A DNA stretch of 36,588 nucleotides, from NCBI GenBank assembly GCA_938005315.1, contig CALLOB010000027.1:1-36588 (forward strand), read 5' to 3'. This stretch comes from an uncultured Phycisphaerae bacterium (lineage in GTDB: Bacteria > Planctomycetota > Phycisphaerae > UBA1845 > PWPN01). Both the position numbers and the translations under genes were made by a program. Below the pieces are notes generated by a model. The model had not been told where the DNA came from. It saw only the letters and a program-made list of their open reading frames with translations, and ran no database searches. Of this stretch, positions 29,506 through 36,588 are shown piece after piece. Numbering within the stretch: position 1 is the stretch's first letter; the number at the start of each line of letters is the position of its first letter.

Positions 29506-30174
29506 ATGACGGCGCATTTTTTCAGTCTGCTGGACGATCTGCTCCACAGATCGTTCCGCATGGCCGGGGCGGTCGAGCACATGCTCGCCACCGGAGGCGA
29601 GGCTCTGGAACGCCTGGACGCGGGCCTGGCCCGGACCATCATCGAGCAGGACCGGACCGTGGACGAGGAGGAGGTGGCCATCGAGAAAGAGGCCCTGCGC
29701 CTGATGACCCTGTTCCAGCCGATGGGCGCGGACATGAGACGACTGTGCACCGTGCTGAAGGTCAACAACGATCTGGAGCGCATCGCCGACTGCGCGGTGA
29801 ACATCGCCCAGCGCGTCTGCCGGATATCGCCCGGCGTGCTGCGCGAGCTGGGGGGGGATCTCGCGGAGCTCTATCGTGCCGTGCGGCGCATGCTGCGGGA
29901 CGCGCTGAACGCCCTGGCGCTGGTCGATGAGGACGCCGCCTCGGGCGTGCGCGGACAGGACGCGCAGATCGACGGCATGTACGCACGCTACGTGCGCAAG
30001 GTCATCGCGGCGGCCGGCGGCAGGGATCCCGGCGGAGTGTCGGCCTGCGTGGACGTGCTGGCGATCGCCAAGAGCCTCGAGCGGATCGCCGACCACGCCG
30101 CCAACATCGCCGAGGACGTCATCTACATGAGCTCGGGGCGTATCGTCCGCCACTCGGTCGCGCAGTCGCGCTGA
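29506..30174 (+). CDS. phoU: Phosphate regulator PhoU
   Basis: PhoU is a cytosolic metal-binding helical protein that links Pst phosphate transport to the PhoR/PhoB response. The 222-residue sequence has the two PhoU repeats: the first with DRTVDEEEVAIEKEALRLMTLFQPMGADMRRL and VNNDLERIADCAVNIAQRV, the second with QDAQIDGMYARYVRKVI and AIAKSLERIADHAANIAEDVIYM. The (N/S)-x-LERIAD-x-AxNIA motif appears twice and is diagnostic. GCAGGAGG seven bases before ATG 29506 makes the start clear. No pst or phoBR gene is present; the only same-strand neighbour is the porin, with which it probably forms an operon. Confidence 0.93.
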   Translation: MTAHFFSLLDDLLHRSFRMAGAVEHMLATGGEALERLDAGLARTIIEQDRTVDEEEVAIEKEALRLMTLFQPMGADMRRLCTVLKVNNDLERIADCAVNIAQRVCRISPGVLRELGGDLAELYRAVRRMLRDALNALALVDEDAASGVRGQDAQIDGMYARYVRKVIAAAGGRDPGGVSACVDVLAIAKSLERIADHAANIAEDVIYMSSGRIVRHSVAQSR

Positions 30175-30342
30175 TCCGCCGGGCGCGGGGAGAACGGTCC
30201 GGGCGGCCCGGGAATGCGGGGTCTGGAGCAGCCGGGGGCTCCGAAGTCGCCGGTCTCGAGTCCCCGGGGCACGGACCGGCGTTCGGGGAAGGCTCAAGAC
30301 GCCGCCCGGAACGCGGTCCGGATCAGGCATGGCGGTCGGGCT

Positions 30343-30499
30343 GCACCTGTTCAGCGCGCGGCAGGGGGCGGACGCTCCCGGAGGGCCCCGCTCCGTCGGG
30401 GCCGCGCACCTGTGCAGCGCGCGGCAGGGGGCGGACGCGCCTGGAGGGCCCCGCTCCGTCAGGGCCGCGCACCTGTTCAGCGCGCGGCAGGGGGCGGAC
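30343..30499. repeat. Two and a half tandem 63-bp GC-rich repeats
   Basis: Units start at 30343, 30406 and 30469 (period 63 bp; the third stops after 31 bp). The first two differ at only four positions. Each full unit contains GGCCCCGCTCCGTCGGGGCC or a near copy, able to form a hairpin. The third partial unit encodes the last codons and the stop of the SMP-30-like gene. Being a multiple of three, the unit stays open in several frames, but no gene signal supports translation. The rest of 30175-30342 holds nothing I can name. Confidence 0.85.
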
Positions 30500-32021
30500 C
30501 GTCCAGATGGAGGTGCCACCCGCGGGTCAGGGTCGGGATGGCGTACAGCGACGTGCGCGCGGTGATGTACAGGACGCGCTGATCCGGCCCGCCGAAGGTG
30601 CAGTTGGCCGGCTGCTCGGCGACGCCGATCACGCCGATCCAGCGGCCGTCGGGCTCGAGCACGACCACGCCCTCGCGACCGGTCACGTAGAGTCGTCCGC
30701 GGACGTCGACGGTCATGCCGTCCGGGTGGGTGACCCAGGCGATGCGCCGCCCCGGTCCGACGCGGCCGGGGGCCTCGACCGGATACCGCCAGAGGCTGTC
30801 GGCGCCGTTGTCGACGACGTAAAGATGACGCCCGTCGGGGGCCAGGGCGATGCCGTTGGGCCGGACCAGGTCGCCGATGATCCGGGTGATGTCTCCGCCG
30901 CGGTCCACGTAGTACACCGCCTCGACGTCCTGCTCGAGGTCCTCGCGTCCCCCGTAGCGGGGATCGGTGAAGTAGATTCCACCGGCGGCATCGATCCAGA
31001 GGTCGTTGGGACTGTTGAGGCGCTTTCCCTGGTAGCGGTCCACGATCGTCCGGCCGGGCTCCCCCGGCCGGGCGCGGGACACGCGGCGACCGCGGTGCTC
31101 GCAGGCCACCAGCTCGCCGGCGGCGTCGAACATCAGCCCGTTGGACTGCCCGCTGTCGGCGTTGGCGACCGACGTGTCGCCCTCGGCGAAGCGGATGATG
31201 CAGGACCGGGGAATGTCGGAGAAGTACAACGCCTGGCCGCGGCGGTCCCAGGCGGGGCCCTCGCTGAATGCGAAATCGCCGGCCAGGCGGCGGGCCTGCG
31301 GTTCCCCGTCGATGATCCCCGGCAGCCTCTCGGCCGGCAACAGGCGGACGTTGTCGATACGGGTGACCAGATCCTGGAAGTCGTCGTTGTCGGAGTACTC
31401 CCAGCCGATCAGATAGCTGTCGACCACCGGCCGGCCGGTGCCCCGGTCGATGCACGGATAGATCATCGCCTTGTACGGCTGGTCCTTGAGCCGGCGGTTG
31501 GCCGCGGCCACCAGCTCCGGATCGGTGAAGACCCCGCCGTCGTCGAACCGGTCGTTGGAGACCCACAGAACGAAGGGGCCGTCGCCGGGGTCGATCTGCG
31601 TCGAGCCGGACTTCAGCGGCACCGGCTCGAAGGCCGCGTCCGCATCGGCGTGCGGATGCTTGAAGGCATAGGACCAGGCCTCCTGCTTCACGATGGCCGG
31701 ACGCTCGGCGCCCAGTGCCGCCCCCAGGCGGGCGATGCCCGCGCGGACCGTCGTCTCCAGCCCCAGGGCGATGACCGGGGTGAGCACGACCGGCTTGCTG
31801 CCATCGACGCGGACGAACCGCGACGCCGGAGCCGCGTCCTTGTGCCAGGGGTTCCGCAGATCGCCGACCATGTCCAGTCCCCACTGATGCCTGAGCAGGT
31901 CGGCCCAGTCGGGCTCCTTGTCCGCCGGCCGGACCCGGGGCTGGGCACCCGGGGCGACGGATGCCGCCGGTGCCGCCAACGTCGCCAGGAAGACCGCAAG
32001 GATTCCGTTCGTGAGCTTCAT
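30477..32021 (-). CDS. Secreted SMP-30/gluconolactonase-like protein with extra N-terminal domain
   Basis: 514 residues with a signal peptide (MKLTNGILAVFLATLAAPAA). Residues about 30-260 form a separate domain ending in YLIGWEYSDNDDFQDLVTRIDNVRLLP, which vaguely resembles DUF4114-type secreted modules. Residues about 270-510 are a six-bladed SMP-30/gluconolactonase propeller: FSEGPAWDRRGQALYFSD, SNGLMFDAAGELVACEH, LNSPNDLWIDAAGGIYFTDP, RPNGIALAPDGRHLYVVDN and HPDGMTVDVRGRLYVTG. Metal ligands expected in the family (Glu of EGP, Asn of SPNDL, Asp of VDNGAD) are present. A sugar-lactone hydrolase in the periplasm is the likely role. AGGAGG seven bases before ATG 32021 sets the start. Its 3' end lies in a tandem repeat. 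It is a single gene. Confidence 0.82.
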   Translation of the reverse strand: MKLTNGILAVFLATLAAPAASVAPGAQPRVRPADKEPDWADLLRHQWGLDMVGDLRNPWHKDAAPASRFVRVDGSKPVVLTPVIALGLETTVRAGIARLGAALGAERPAIVKQEAWSYAFKHPHADADAAFEPVPLKSGSTQIDPGDGPFVLWVSNDRFDDGGVFTDPELVAAANRRLKDQPYKAMIYPCIDRGTGRPVVDSYLIGWEYSDNDDFQDLVTRIDNVRLLPAERLPGIIDGEPQARRLAGDFAFSEGPAWDRRGQALYFSDIPRSCIIRFAEGDTSVANADSGQSNGLMFDAAGELVACEHRGRRVSRARPGEPGRTIVDRYQGKRLNSPNDLWIDAAGGIYFTDPRYGGREDLEQDVEAVYYVDRGGDITRIIGDLVRPNGIALAPDGRHLYVVDNGADSLWRYPVEAPGRVGPGRRIAWVTHPDGMTVDVRGRLYVTGREGVVVLEPDGRWIGVIGVAEQPANCTFGGPDQRVLYITARTSLYAIPTLTRGWHLHLDGPPPAAR

Positions 32022-32075
32022 GTCGAAACCTCCTGCCGTCTGCAGAAGCGAGAATCCCCAATCCCCAGGCAGACG

Positions 32076-32104
32076 AGCATAGCAACCCGAATCATGGGCG
32101 TCGA
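32076..32104 (-). promoter_or_regulatory. Candidate promoter for the SMP-30-like gene
   Basis: On the minus strand TCGACG (32104-32099) and TATGCT (32081-32076) are 17 bp apart, with TGC before the -10 giving an extended -10. The leader would be about 48 nt. Confidence 0.4.
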
Positions 32105-32112
32105 TAGGGTGA

Positions 32113-32124
32113 CGGGACGTCCCG
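32113..32124. promoter_or_regulatory. Palindrome CGGGACGTCCCG, possible operator
   Basis: A perfect 12-bp palindrome sits 9 bp upstream of the candidate -35 of the SMP-30-like gene, a usual activator position. Its GGACGTCC core recurs in the tRNA-Gly promoter spacer (36278-36287). Confidence 0.3.
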
Positions 32125-32154
32125 ACCGCCCGGGGTGCGTGCCGGATCAGGCGG

Positions 32155-32256
32155 CCATGCGTCGGCCCGGCGATCCGGGAGACCTTCTTTCGCACCATGC
32201 GTCGCATAAGGGGCCCCGCTCTGCGGGCTGGAGGGCCCCGCTCTGTCGGGGCCGCC
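32155..32256. repeat. Direct repeat and partial copies of the 63-bp element
   Basis: CCATGCGTCG occurs at 32155-32164 and 32195-32204. After it come GGGGCCCCGCTCTGCGGG (from 32210) and GAGGGCCCCGCTCTGTCGGG (from 32231), the latter matching the core of the 30343-30499 tandem units almost exactly. The rest of 32022-32383 has no gene that I can support. Confidence 0.6.
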
Positions 32257-32383
32257 TCAAAAGAACGCGGTCGGGTCCGTGACTGAGGACGCGACACAGC
32301 GCGTCCCTCCATCGGCCGGCGCAGGAGAGCCCCAGGGCCTTCCGTGGGGCTCGATTCCCGCCGTTGCAGAATGCAACCGGGAC

Positions 32384-33028
32384 TCAGTTGGAAGGGACCG
32401 AAGCCAGGTCGGGAGGAAACGTGATCCTGAAGACCTCCTGGGCTACCAGCGGCCGGCCGGTAAGGAACTCGGTGAAGACCACGCGGGCGGTGACCTCGGA
32501 ATGGTCCGGCAGCCGGCCGGCCGGCCAGGGGCAGCGGACGGTGAAATGGTTGGTCATCAGCCGGCCGTGCCATTTTTCTCGAAGCGTAGGCTCGTCGAAG
32601 TGGTATTCTGCGATCAGCCGGCGGTCCTCCGGGGCCGCCAGGTCGAAGAGGGCGACATGAAGCCGCCCGGCGGCCTTGACCACGTGCTGATCGCGGTCCA
32701 CGGGCCGAATATGGAGCACGATGCCGTCGTCACCGACCCGGCCGTCGGCGTCGTAGCCGCCCGAGCGACGGTCCAGTTCGATGCGTTCGGGGAGCGGGAG
32801 CATGGCCAGGGCCTTCTCGTCGAGCCCGCGGGCGGAGGCCAGCTGCTGCTGGAGCTCGCGGGTGGCCTGCTGTTCGGCAGCCAGCTGCTGCTGGAGGCGG
32901 CGGACCTCCTCGCGGGCGGCCTGGAGTTCGCGCTGGGTGCCCTGGAACTTCTCGGCCGGGACGGTGTTGCAGCCCGCGGCCAGCAGGGCCGCGACACCGG
33001 CGAGAATGAGTCTTCGGGCGGCTCTCAC
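32384..33028 (-). CDS. Lipoprotein with coiled coil, unknown function
   Basis: 214 residues. The N-terminus VRAARRLILAGVAALLAAGC has a textbook lipobox (LAAGC, lipidated Cys at residue 20). Residues 28-66 are a Gln/Glu/Arg-rich coiled coil (REEVRRLQQQLAAEQQATRE). The rest (80-214) is a compact domain with beta-like segments such as GIVLHIRPVDRDQHVVKAAG and GRLHVALFDLAAPEDRRLIA, perhaps an Ig-like or C2-like fold. The GTG start lies seven bases after the clpP stop, and its GGAGGAG Shine-Dalgarno site is inside the clpP end, so the genes are translationally linked. No family is recognised by name. Confidence 0.75.
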   Translation of the reverse strand: MRAARRLILAGVAALLAAGCNTVPAEKFQGTQRELQAAREEVRRLQQQLAAEQQATRELQQQLASARGLDEKALAMLPLPERIELDRRSGGYDADGRVGDDGIVLHIRPVDRDQHVVKAAGRLHVALFDLAAPEDRRLIAEYHFDEPTLREKWHGRLMTNHFTVRCPWPAGRLPDHSEVTARVVFTEFLTGRPLVAQEVFRITFPPDLASVPSN

Positions 33029-33035
33029 GGCCGGT

Positions 33036-33662
33036 CTACTCCTCCGCCGGGCGGGGCGGGGTTTCCGGGGCGCGTTCCAGGATCGTGTCCGCCAGGCCGT
33101 AGTCGACGGCCTGCCGGGCGTCGAGCCACTTGTTGCGGTCGCAATCCACGGCGATCTGGTCCACGGACTGGCCGGTGTGGGCGGCCAGGATCTCGTAGAT
33201 GCGCTGCCGCAGGCGGATGGTCTCCTGGGCCTGGATGGACAGATCGGTGGCCGGGCCCTCAAGCACGCCGGCGATCAGCGGCTGGTGGACCATGAGGCGC
33301 GAGTTGGGCAGCACGTAGCGCTTGCCCTTCTGGCCCCCGGCCATGAGGACCGCGCCCATGCTGGCGGCCATGCCGATGCAGAAGGTGTGCACCTCGCAGC
33401 GCAGGAACTGCATGGTGTCGTAGATCGCCAGCCCGGCGGTCACCGAGCCGCCCGGCGAGTTGATGTAGAAGCTCACCGGGGACTTGGAGTCCTCGTTGGA
33501 GAGGAAGAGCATCTGGGCGATGATCAGGTTGGCGCTTTCGTCGTGGACCTCGCCGCCGAGGAACACGATGCGGTCCTTCAGCAGACGGGAGTAGATGTCG
33601 TAGGCCCGCTCGCCGCGACCGGTCTTCTCGATGACGATGGGCACCAGCGTGTCGTGGGTCAT
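33036..33662 (-). CDS. clpP: ATP-dependent Clp protease proteolytic subunit ClpP (first paralogue, Ser-His-Asn)
   Basis: Serine peptidase subunit that forms tetradecameric Clp chambers. The nucleophile S101 lies in [10 protein letters not shown] and H126 in LMVHQPL. The segment aligned to the third triad member reads [22 protein letters not shown], with Asn177 where the family has Asp (ERDRF). The IPF blocks around [23 protein letters not shown] are intact. The frame opens at 33737 with ATGA overlap to the upstream clpP, but its first 25 residues are Arg/Pro-rich and unlike ClpP, so I prefer ATG 33662 (208 residues); this is uncertain. The order is tig, clpP, clpP, lipoprotein. No Clp ATPase gene is nearby. 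Confidence 0.9.
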   Translation of the reverse strand: MTHDTLVPIVIEKTGRGERAYDIYSRLLKDRIVFLGGEVHDESANLIIAQMLFLSNEDSKSPVSFYINSPGGSVTAGLAIYDTMQFLRCEVHTFCIGMAASMGAVLMAGGQKGKRYVLPNSRLMVHQPLIAGVLEGPATDLSIQAQETIRLRQRIYEILAAHTGQSVDQIAVDCDRNKWLDARQAVDYGLADTILERAPETPPRPAEE

Positions 33663-33733
33663 GGTCTTGCATCCGTCGCAAGGCCGCCGCGCGGCCGTCC
33701 GGCGCGATACCGGCGGGACCGCGGTCCGGCGGC

Positions 33734-34357
33734 TCATCTCTTCTTCTTGGCGTCCTTGGCCGGCTCCGAGAGGATCTCGTCCACCAGCCCGTACTCCAGG
33801 GCCTCGCGGGCGTTCATGTAGCGGTCGCGCTCGATCTCGCGGGCGATCTTCTCCGCGTCCTGGCCGGTGTGTTTGGCGAGGATCGAATTGAGCAGGGCCT
33901 TGTCCTTGAGAATCTCCTCGGCCTGGATGCGCAGATCCTCGGCCTGGCCGGTGATGCCGCTGTAGGGCTGGTGGAGCATGACCTTGGCATTGGGCAGGGC
34001 GAAACGCTGCCCCTTGGTGCCTGCGGCCAGCACGATGGCCGCGCCGCTGGCGGCCTGCCCGATGCAGTAGGTGGCCACGTCGCAGCCAAGGAACTGCATG
34101 GTGTCATAGATCGCCAAGGTCTGATCGACCAGTCCGCCGGGCGAGTTGATGTACAGGTGGATGGTCTGATCCTTCTTGATCGACTGCAGGTATAGCAGCC
34201 GCATGATCACGATGCTGGCGGACCGCTCGGTGATCGGGCCAGCCAGGAAGATGATGCGGTTCTCCAGAAGCATGTCCTCGATGGACATCTCCCGGTACCG
34301 CTGGTAGGGCGGCTGCTGCTGGTTGAAGGTCGGCATCATGTCATGAAAATAGTGCAT
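33734..34357 (-). CDS. clpP: ATP-dependent Clp protease proteolytic subunit ClpP (second paralogue, Ser-His-Asp)
   Basis: A 207-residue ClpP with a complete triad: S104 in [15 protein letters not shown]129 in VMLHQPYSG and D178 in IERDRYM. Conserved blocks [24 protein letters not shown] and [17 protein letters not shown] are present. The N-terminal 30 residues ([20 protein letters not shown]...) form a longer, Gln/Pro-rich leader that could be processed, as ClpP propeptides are. The open frame reaches 34732, but that extension lies inside tig in another frame; ATG 34357 gives a normal length, with a weak Shine-Dalgarno site. It sits 64 bp after tig and four bases before the next clpP's longest frame. 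It likely assembles with the downstream paralogue. Confidence 0.93.
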   Translation of the reverse strand: MHYFHDMMPTFNQQQPPYQRYREMSIEDMLLENRIIFLAGPITERSASIVIMRLLYLQSIKKDQTIHLYINSPGGLVDQTLAIYDTMQFLGCDVATYCIGQAASGAAIVLAAGTKGQRFALPNAKVMLHQPYSGITGQAEDLRIQAEEILKDKALLNSILAKHTGQDAEKIAREIERDRYMNAREALEYGLVDEILSEPAKDAKKKR

Positions 34358-34421
34358 GTTCGCTCGTCCCGTCTCTGGATCCCGCGGGGGGATCCGTTGG
34401 TCGCCGGCGCCGGGCCGGCTT

Positions 34422-35987
34422 TCAGGTCGCGTCGGCGCCCGCGTCCGCGGATCCTGCCGGGCTTCCGGCCGGGGCTTCGGGTTCGACGGCCTTCTCGGTG
34501 ATCCTGGCGCGGGCGACGAGCGCCGCCAGCAGCTTCTCGTCGCGCAGCCGCAGGTAGAGGTTCGCGATGGCGTCCTGGCGGGCCAGCTCGTCCCGCACGC
34601 GGTCGAACCGCCGGCCCTGCCGCCGGGCGATGGCGGCAATGGCCGCGTTGATCTCGCCCTCGGAGACGTCGACCTCGATCTGCTCGGCCAGCTTCTCCAT
34701 GATGAACGCCAGCTTGAGCTCCTCGACGGCACTGGCCCGGGCCCGGGTCCGCAGGTCGTCCATCAGCCGGTTGATCTCGTCCTCGGGCACGCCCTGCTGG
34801 TAGAGCTCCAGCAGCTTGCTGGCGACCACCCGGTTGATCTGCCGGCCGGACAGACGCTCGGGCAGCTCGAAGCTCACGTGATCCATGAGGTACTTGACCA
34901 CCTGGGCGTGCATCGCCCGGCGGACCTGCTCGTCGATGGAGCTCTCCAGCTCGCCGCGGGCCCAGTCGCGCATCTCCTCCAGCGATCCGAAGCCCAGCCC
35001 GCTGACGAACGCGTCGTCGAGTTCCGGAAGTCGGCGGCGGCTGATGCCCCGGATGCGGAACTCCAGGTCGGCCTGCCGGCCGCGGAACTCCACCTTGACG
35101 TAGTCGTCGGGAATCGTGCCCGAAATGCTGACGGTGTCGCCGACGCGCTTCCCGACCAGCGCCTGGCCGAGCCCGTCGAGAACCACCCCGTCGACCACCT
35201 GGGGGCGGGCGGCCACTTGCACCGCGTCCTGCTGCTTGAGCAGCTGTCCCTCGCAGGTCATCACCACATCGGCTGTCAGCAGGTCGTTCTCCGCGACCGG
35301 CACGTCCACCACGGGCTCGTAGACCCCCTGGTACGCGCGCAGCCGGTCGATGTACTCCGTCACATCCTGATCCGTGACCTTGATGACCGGCTTCTCCAGC
35401 GGGATGCCGTCGAGTTCGGGCAGCTCGAACTCCGGTCGGACCTCCACCTCGCAGGAGAAGGTCAGCGGGCCGTCCTTGGGCATCTCGATGCGGCCGATGG
35501 CCTCCTTGACCTCCAGCAGGACCTCACCTTCGCCCTCCTTCTCGCCCTTGACCCAGATCAGCGGGTCGCCCAGCACCTTCAGGCCGGCCTTGTCCACCGC
35601 GGCCAGGTAGCCGCTGCCCACCAGCTGCTGCACCAGCGTCTCGCCGACTTCGTGTCCGAAGCGCTTCTCCAGCAGCCGCCGGGGAGCCCGCCCCTTGCGG
35701 AAGCCCGGCACCAGGGCGTCGCGGCGAAGCTCGTCGTACTGGTCGTTGATCTTCTCCGAAAGCGTTTCGGCAGGAATGGTCACGGTCAGCTTGCGACGCA
35801 GACTGCCGACGTCATCGACTTGGACCTCGATGACCTCCTTGAGCGTCTCCTCGAGAGTCGGCTCCGACTGCTCCCCGGCCTCTTCGTCCTCGACGCCCGG
35901 TCCGGCAAGTCCTTCGCCCTGCTCGTCCGTGTCCTGGTCCTGCTCCATCCGCTCGCCCGGTCCGTTCTGGAGTTCCTCGTCGGACAT
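34422..35987 (-). CDS. tig: Trigger factor, ribosome-associated chaperone/PPIase
   Basis: Tig binds ribosomal protein L23 at the exit tunnel and folds nascent chains. From ATG 35987 (AGGAG seven bases upstream) it is 521 residues, longer than the usual 430-450. The extra length is an acidic N-terminal stretch of about 55 residues (EQDQDTDEQGEGLAGPGVED) and an Ala/Asp tail. The ribosome-binding segment GFRKGRAPRRLLEKRFG matches the TF signature GFRKGKxP. The FKBP-like domain spans about residues 215-310 (GDTVSISGTIPDDYVKVEFRG). The helical C-terminal arms follow (KYLMDHVSFELPERL, VSEGEINAAIAAIARRQG). It leads the clpP-clpP-lipoprotein operon and follows tRNA-Gly on the same strand. Confidence 0.93.
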   Translation of the reverse strand: MSDEELQNGPGERMEQDQDTDEQGEGLAGPGVEDEEAGEQSEPTLEETLKEVIEVQVDDVGSLRRKLTVTIPAETLSEKINDQYDELRRDALVPGFRKGRAPRRLLEKRFGHEVGETLVQQLVGSGYLAAVDKAGLKVLGDPLIWVKGEKEGEGEVLLEVKEAIGRIEMPKDGPLTFSCEVEVRPEFELPELDGIPLEKPVIKVTDQDVTEYIDRLRAYQGVYEPVVDVPVAENDLLTADVVMTCEGQLLKQQDAVQVAARPQVVDGVVLDGLGQALVGKRVGDTVSISGTIPDDYVKVEFRGRQADLEFRIRGISRRRLPELDDAFVSGLGFGSLEEMRDWARGELESSIDEQVRRAMHAQVVKYLMDHVSFELPERLSGRQINRVVASKLLELYQQGVPEDEINRLMDDLRTRARASAVEELKLAFIMEKLAEQIEVDVSEGEINAAIAAIARRQGRRFDRVRDELARQDAIANLYLRLRDEKLLAALVARARITEKAVEPEAPAGSPAGSADAGADAT

Positions 35988-36009
35988 CGTGCCGCTCCTG
36001 GGGTGATGG

Positions 36010-36168
36010 GATTTCGCCGCGCCGCCTGGGGGGACCGCGGGCAAAGAAAACGGCCAACCGATTTCGCCGCGTCGCCAGGCGTTGGGGCTGGCAGGGGCGA
36101 AACCGACTGGCCTGACCCGTGCGATCGCGGCCAACGCCTGGCCTGTCCGGCCGGTACCCCGCGATCGC
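36010..36168 (-). repeat. Repeat- and palindrome-rich leader between tRNA-Gly and tig
   Basis: A 20-bp direct repeat, GATTTCGCCGCGCCGCCTGG at 36010-36029, recurs at 36060-36079 with two changes. Perfect inverted repeats are GCCAGGCGTTGG (36074-36085) with its inverse (36131-36142), and GCGATCGCGG (36121-36130) with its inverse (36159-36168). Arms 36052-36068 and 36096-36112 pair at 14 of 17 positions. These structures compete with one another, as in an attenuator or a decayed mobile palindrome. Confidence 0.6.
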
Positions 36169-36182
36169 CCTTTGCCTTCAAA

Positions 36183-36254
36183 AGCGGGTGATGGGACTTG
36201 AACCCACGACATTCACGTTGGCAACGTGACGCTCTACCACTGAGCTACACCCGC
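36183..36254 (-). tRNA. tRNA-Gly (anticodon GCC)
   Basis: Read on the minus strand, a complete 72-nt cloverleaf: acceptor GCGGGTG/CACCCGC, D arm GCTC-AGTGGTA-GAGC, anticodon arm TCACG-TTGCCAA-CGTGA with anticodon GCC, T arm GTGGG-TTCAAGT-CCCAT, discriminator U. CCA is not encoded. All stems pair fully apart from the G-T closing pair of the T stem. Confidence 0.97.
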
Positions 36255-36267
36255 CTCGCGCAGCGCG

Positions 36268-36295
36268 AATATACCAACGGACGTCCGACTTTCAA
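36268..36295 (-). promoter_or_regulatory. Promoter for tRNA-Gly
   Basis: On the minus strand TTGAAA (36295-36290) and TATATT (36273-36268) are 16 bp apart, 5/6 each. The -10 ends 13 bp before the mature tRNA, so a very short 5' trailer is made. The spacer contains the palindrome CGGACGTCCG (36278-36287). Confidence 0.65.
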
Positions 36296-36476
36296 CCCCA
36301 TCGCCGGCCCGGGGCGACGAATGGACCACAAAAGCCCGTGTTACGGCAATCATGTTCGCCGCCGGCCGAGATGGCCTGCTATACAGTCACACTGAATCGC
36401 GGGTCCTGCCGCGCGTACTGGCCCGCAAGCCCGGCTTTGTCCCTCGCCGGTCGGGACCGAAGTTTCGGCCGAAGCA

Positions 36477-36588
36477 TCACTTAGCGGCGCCGGGGTACTC
36501 CACGGTGCGGCCCTGCAGGCCGACGGAGGCCAGCACGGCGTAGACCACGAAGCCGACGATGAACGAATAGACGCTGGTCGGATGCCAG
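36477..36588 (-). CDS. C-terminal end of a probable membrane permease (partial)
   Basis: The last 36 codons of a gene that continues beyond the window: WHPTSVYSFIVGFVVYAVLA followed by SVGLQGRTVEYPGAAK and TGA. It shows one hydrophobic helix and a short polar tail. The text resembles the end of cytosine/purine permeases of the NCS1 (CodB) type, from memory only. The 222-bp gap to tRNA-Gly holds just the tRNA promoter. Confidence 0.5.
   Translation of the reverse strand, partial: WHPTSVYSFIVGFVVYAVLASVGLQGRTVEYPGAAK

Noticed and set aside
30329..30565. Plus-strand ORF made of 21-residue repeats (HLFSARQGADAPGGPRSV)
   Set aside because: Produced by the 63-bp DNA repeat, which is open in several frames; no ribosome site or signal peptide, and it overlaps the SMP-30 gene end.
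33662..33737. N-terminal extension of the downstream ClpP starting at the ATGA overlap
   Set aside because: Twenty-five Arg/Pro-rich residues unlike ClpP; not excluded, since the overlap is suggestive, but the internal ATG fits the family better.

Overview
The window is a GC-rich bacterial chromosome segment, most likely from a Planctomycetota member of the Phycisphaerae type. This is inferred from gene content: an H-X9-DG/DUF1559-like prepilin, an LpxL-like acyltransferase, two tandem clpP genes behind a tig gene with no clpX, a MazG-like protein with a CPGC tail, and very high third-position GC. No rRNA or strict taxonomic marker is present, so the assignment is inference. Almost all space is coding; there is no integrase, transposase gene, CRISPR array or phage module.

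Layout. 1-1607 (+): 3' end of pdxJ, then dapA. 1489-3266 (-): LysE-type exporter behind an LpxL-like acyltransferase; the exporter runs 119 bp into dapA tail to tail. 3708-4532 (-): PHP phosphatase. 4760-6088 (-): two secreted Ala/Gly/Ser-rich proteins with a terminator and a 17-bp direct-repeat array upstream. 6544-10351 (+): both halves of a heterodimeric ABC exporter. 10431-11837 (-): gnd. 12233-13381 (+): prepilin-like protein. 13580-14086 (-): tadA.

14622-20583 (+) is a tight run: aat, a Maf/DUF115 protein, a fusion of a nucleotidyltransferase-like region with a radical-SAM-like domain that lacks its cluster cysteines but keeps a SPASM-like tail, and two paralogous membrane-anchored TPR proteins joined by 1-4 nt overlaps. 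This is the most unusual locus. hflX (20728-22050), a P1B ATPase (22348-24333) and motA-motB (24612-26207) follow. The Maf-type gene and motAB both suggest a flagellated cell, but no other flagellar gene is in the window.

26230-26768 (-): a tiny exported protein and a MazG-like protein, divergent from rnpA (26871-27260, no rpmH next to it). 27261-27986 is a 0.7-kb gap with two palindromic elements and phased repeats before an OprB-like porin and phoU. 30343-30499 holds 63-bp tandem repeats that run into the 3' end of an SMP-30-like gene; a related element lies upstream of the same gene. The right end (-) is a protein-quality-control block: tRNA-Gly(GCC), tig, clpP, clpP and a lipoprotein. The window closes with the last 36 codons of a probable permease.

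Start codons were chosen by Shine-Dalgarno match and family fit; several differ from the longest open frame. Promoter calls rest on hexamer matches only.
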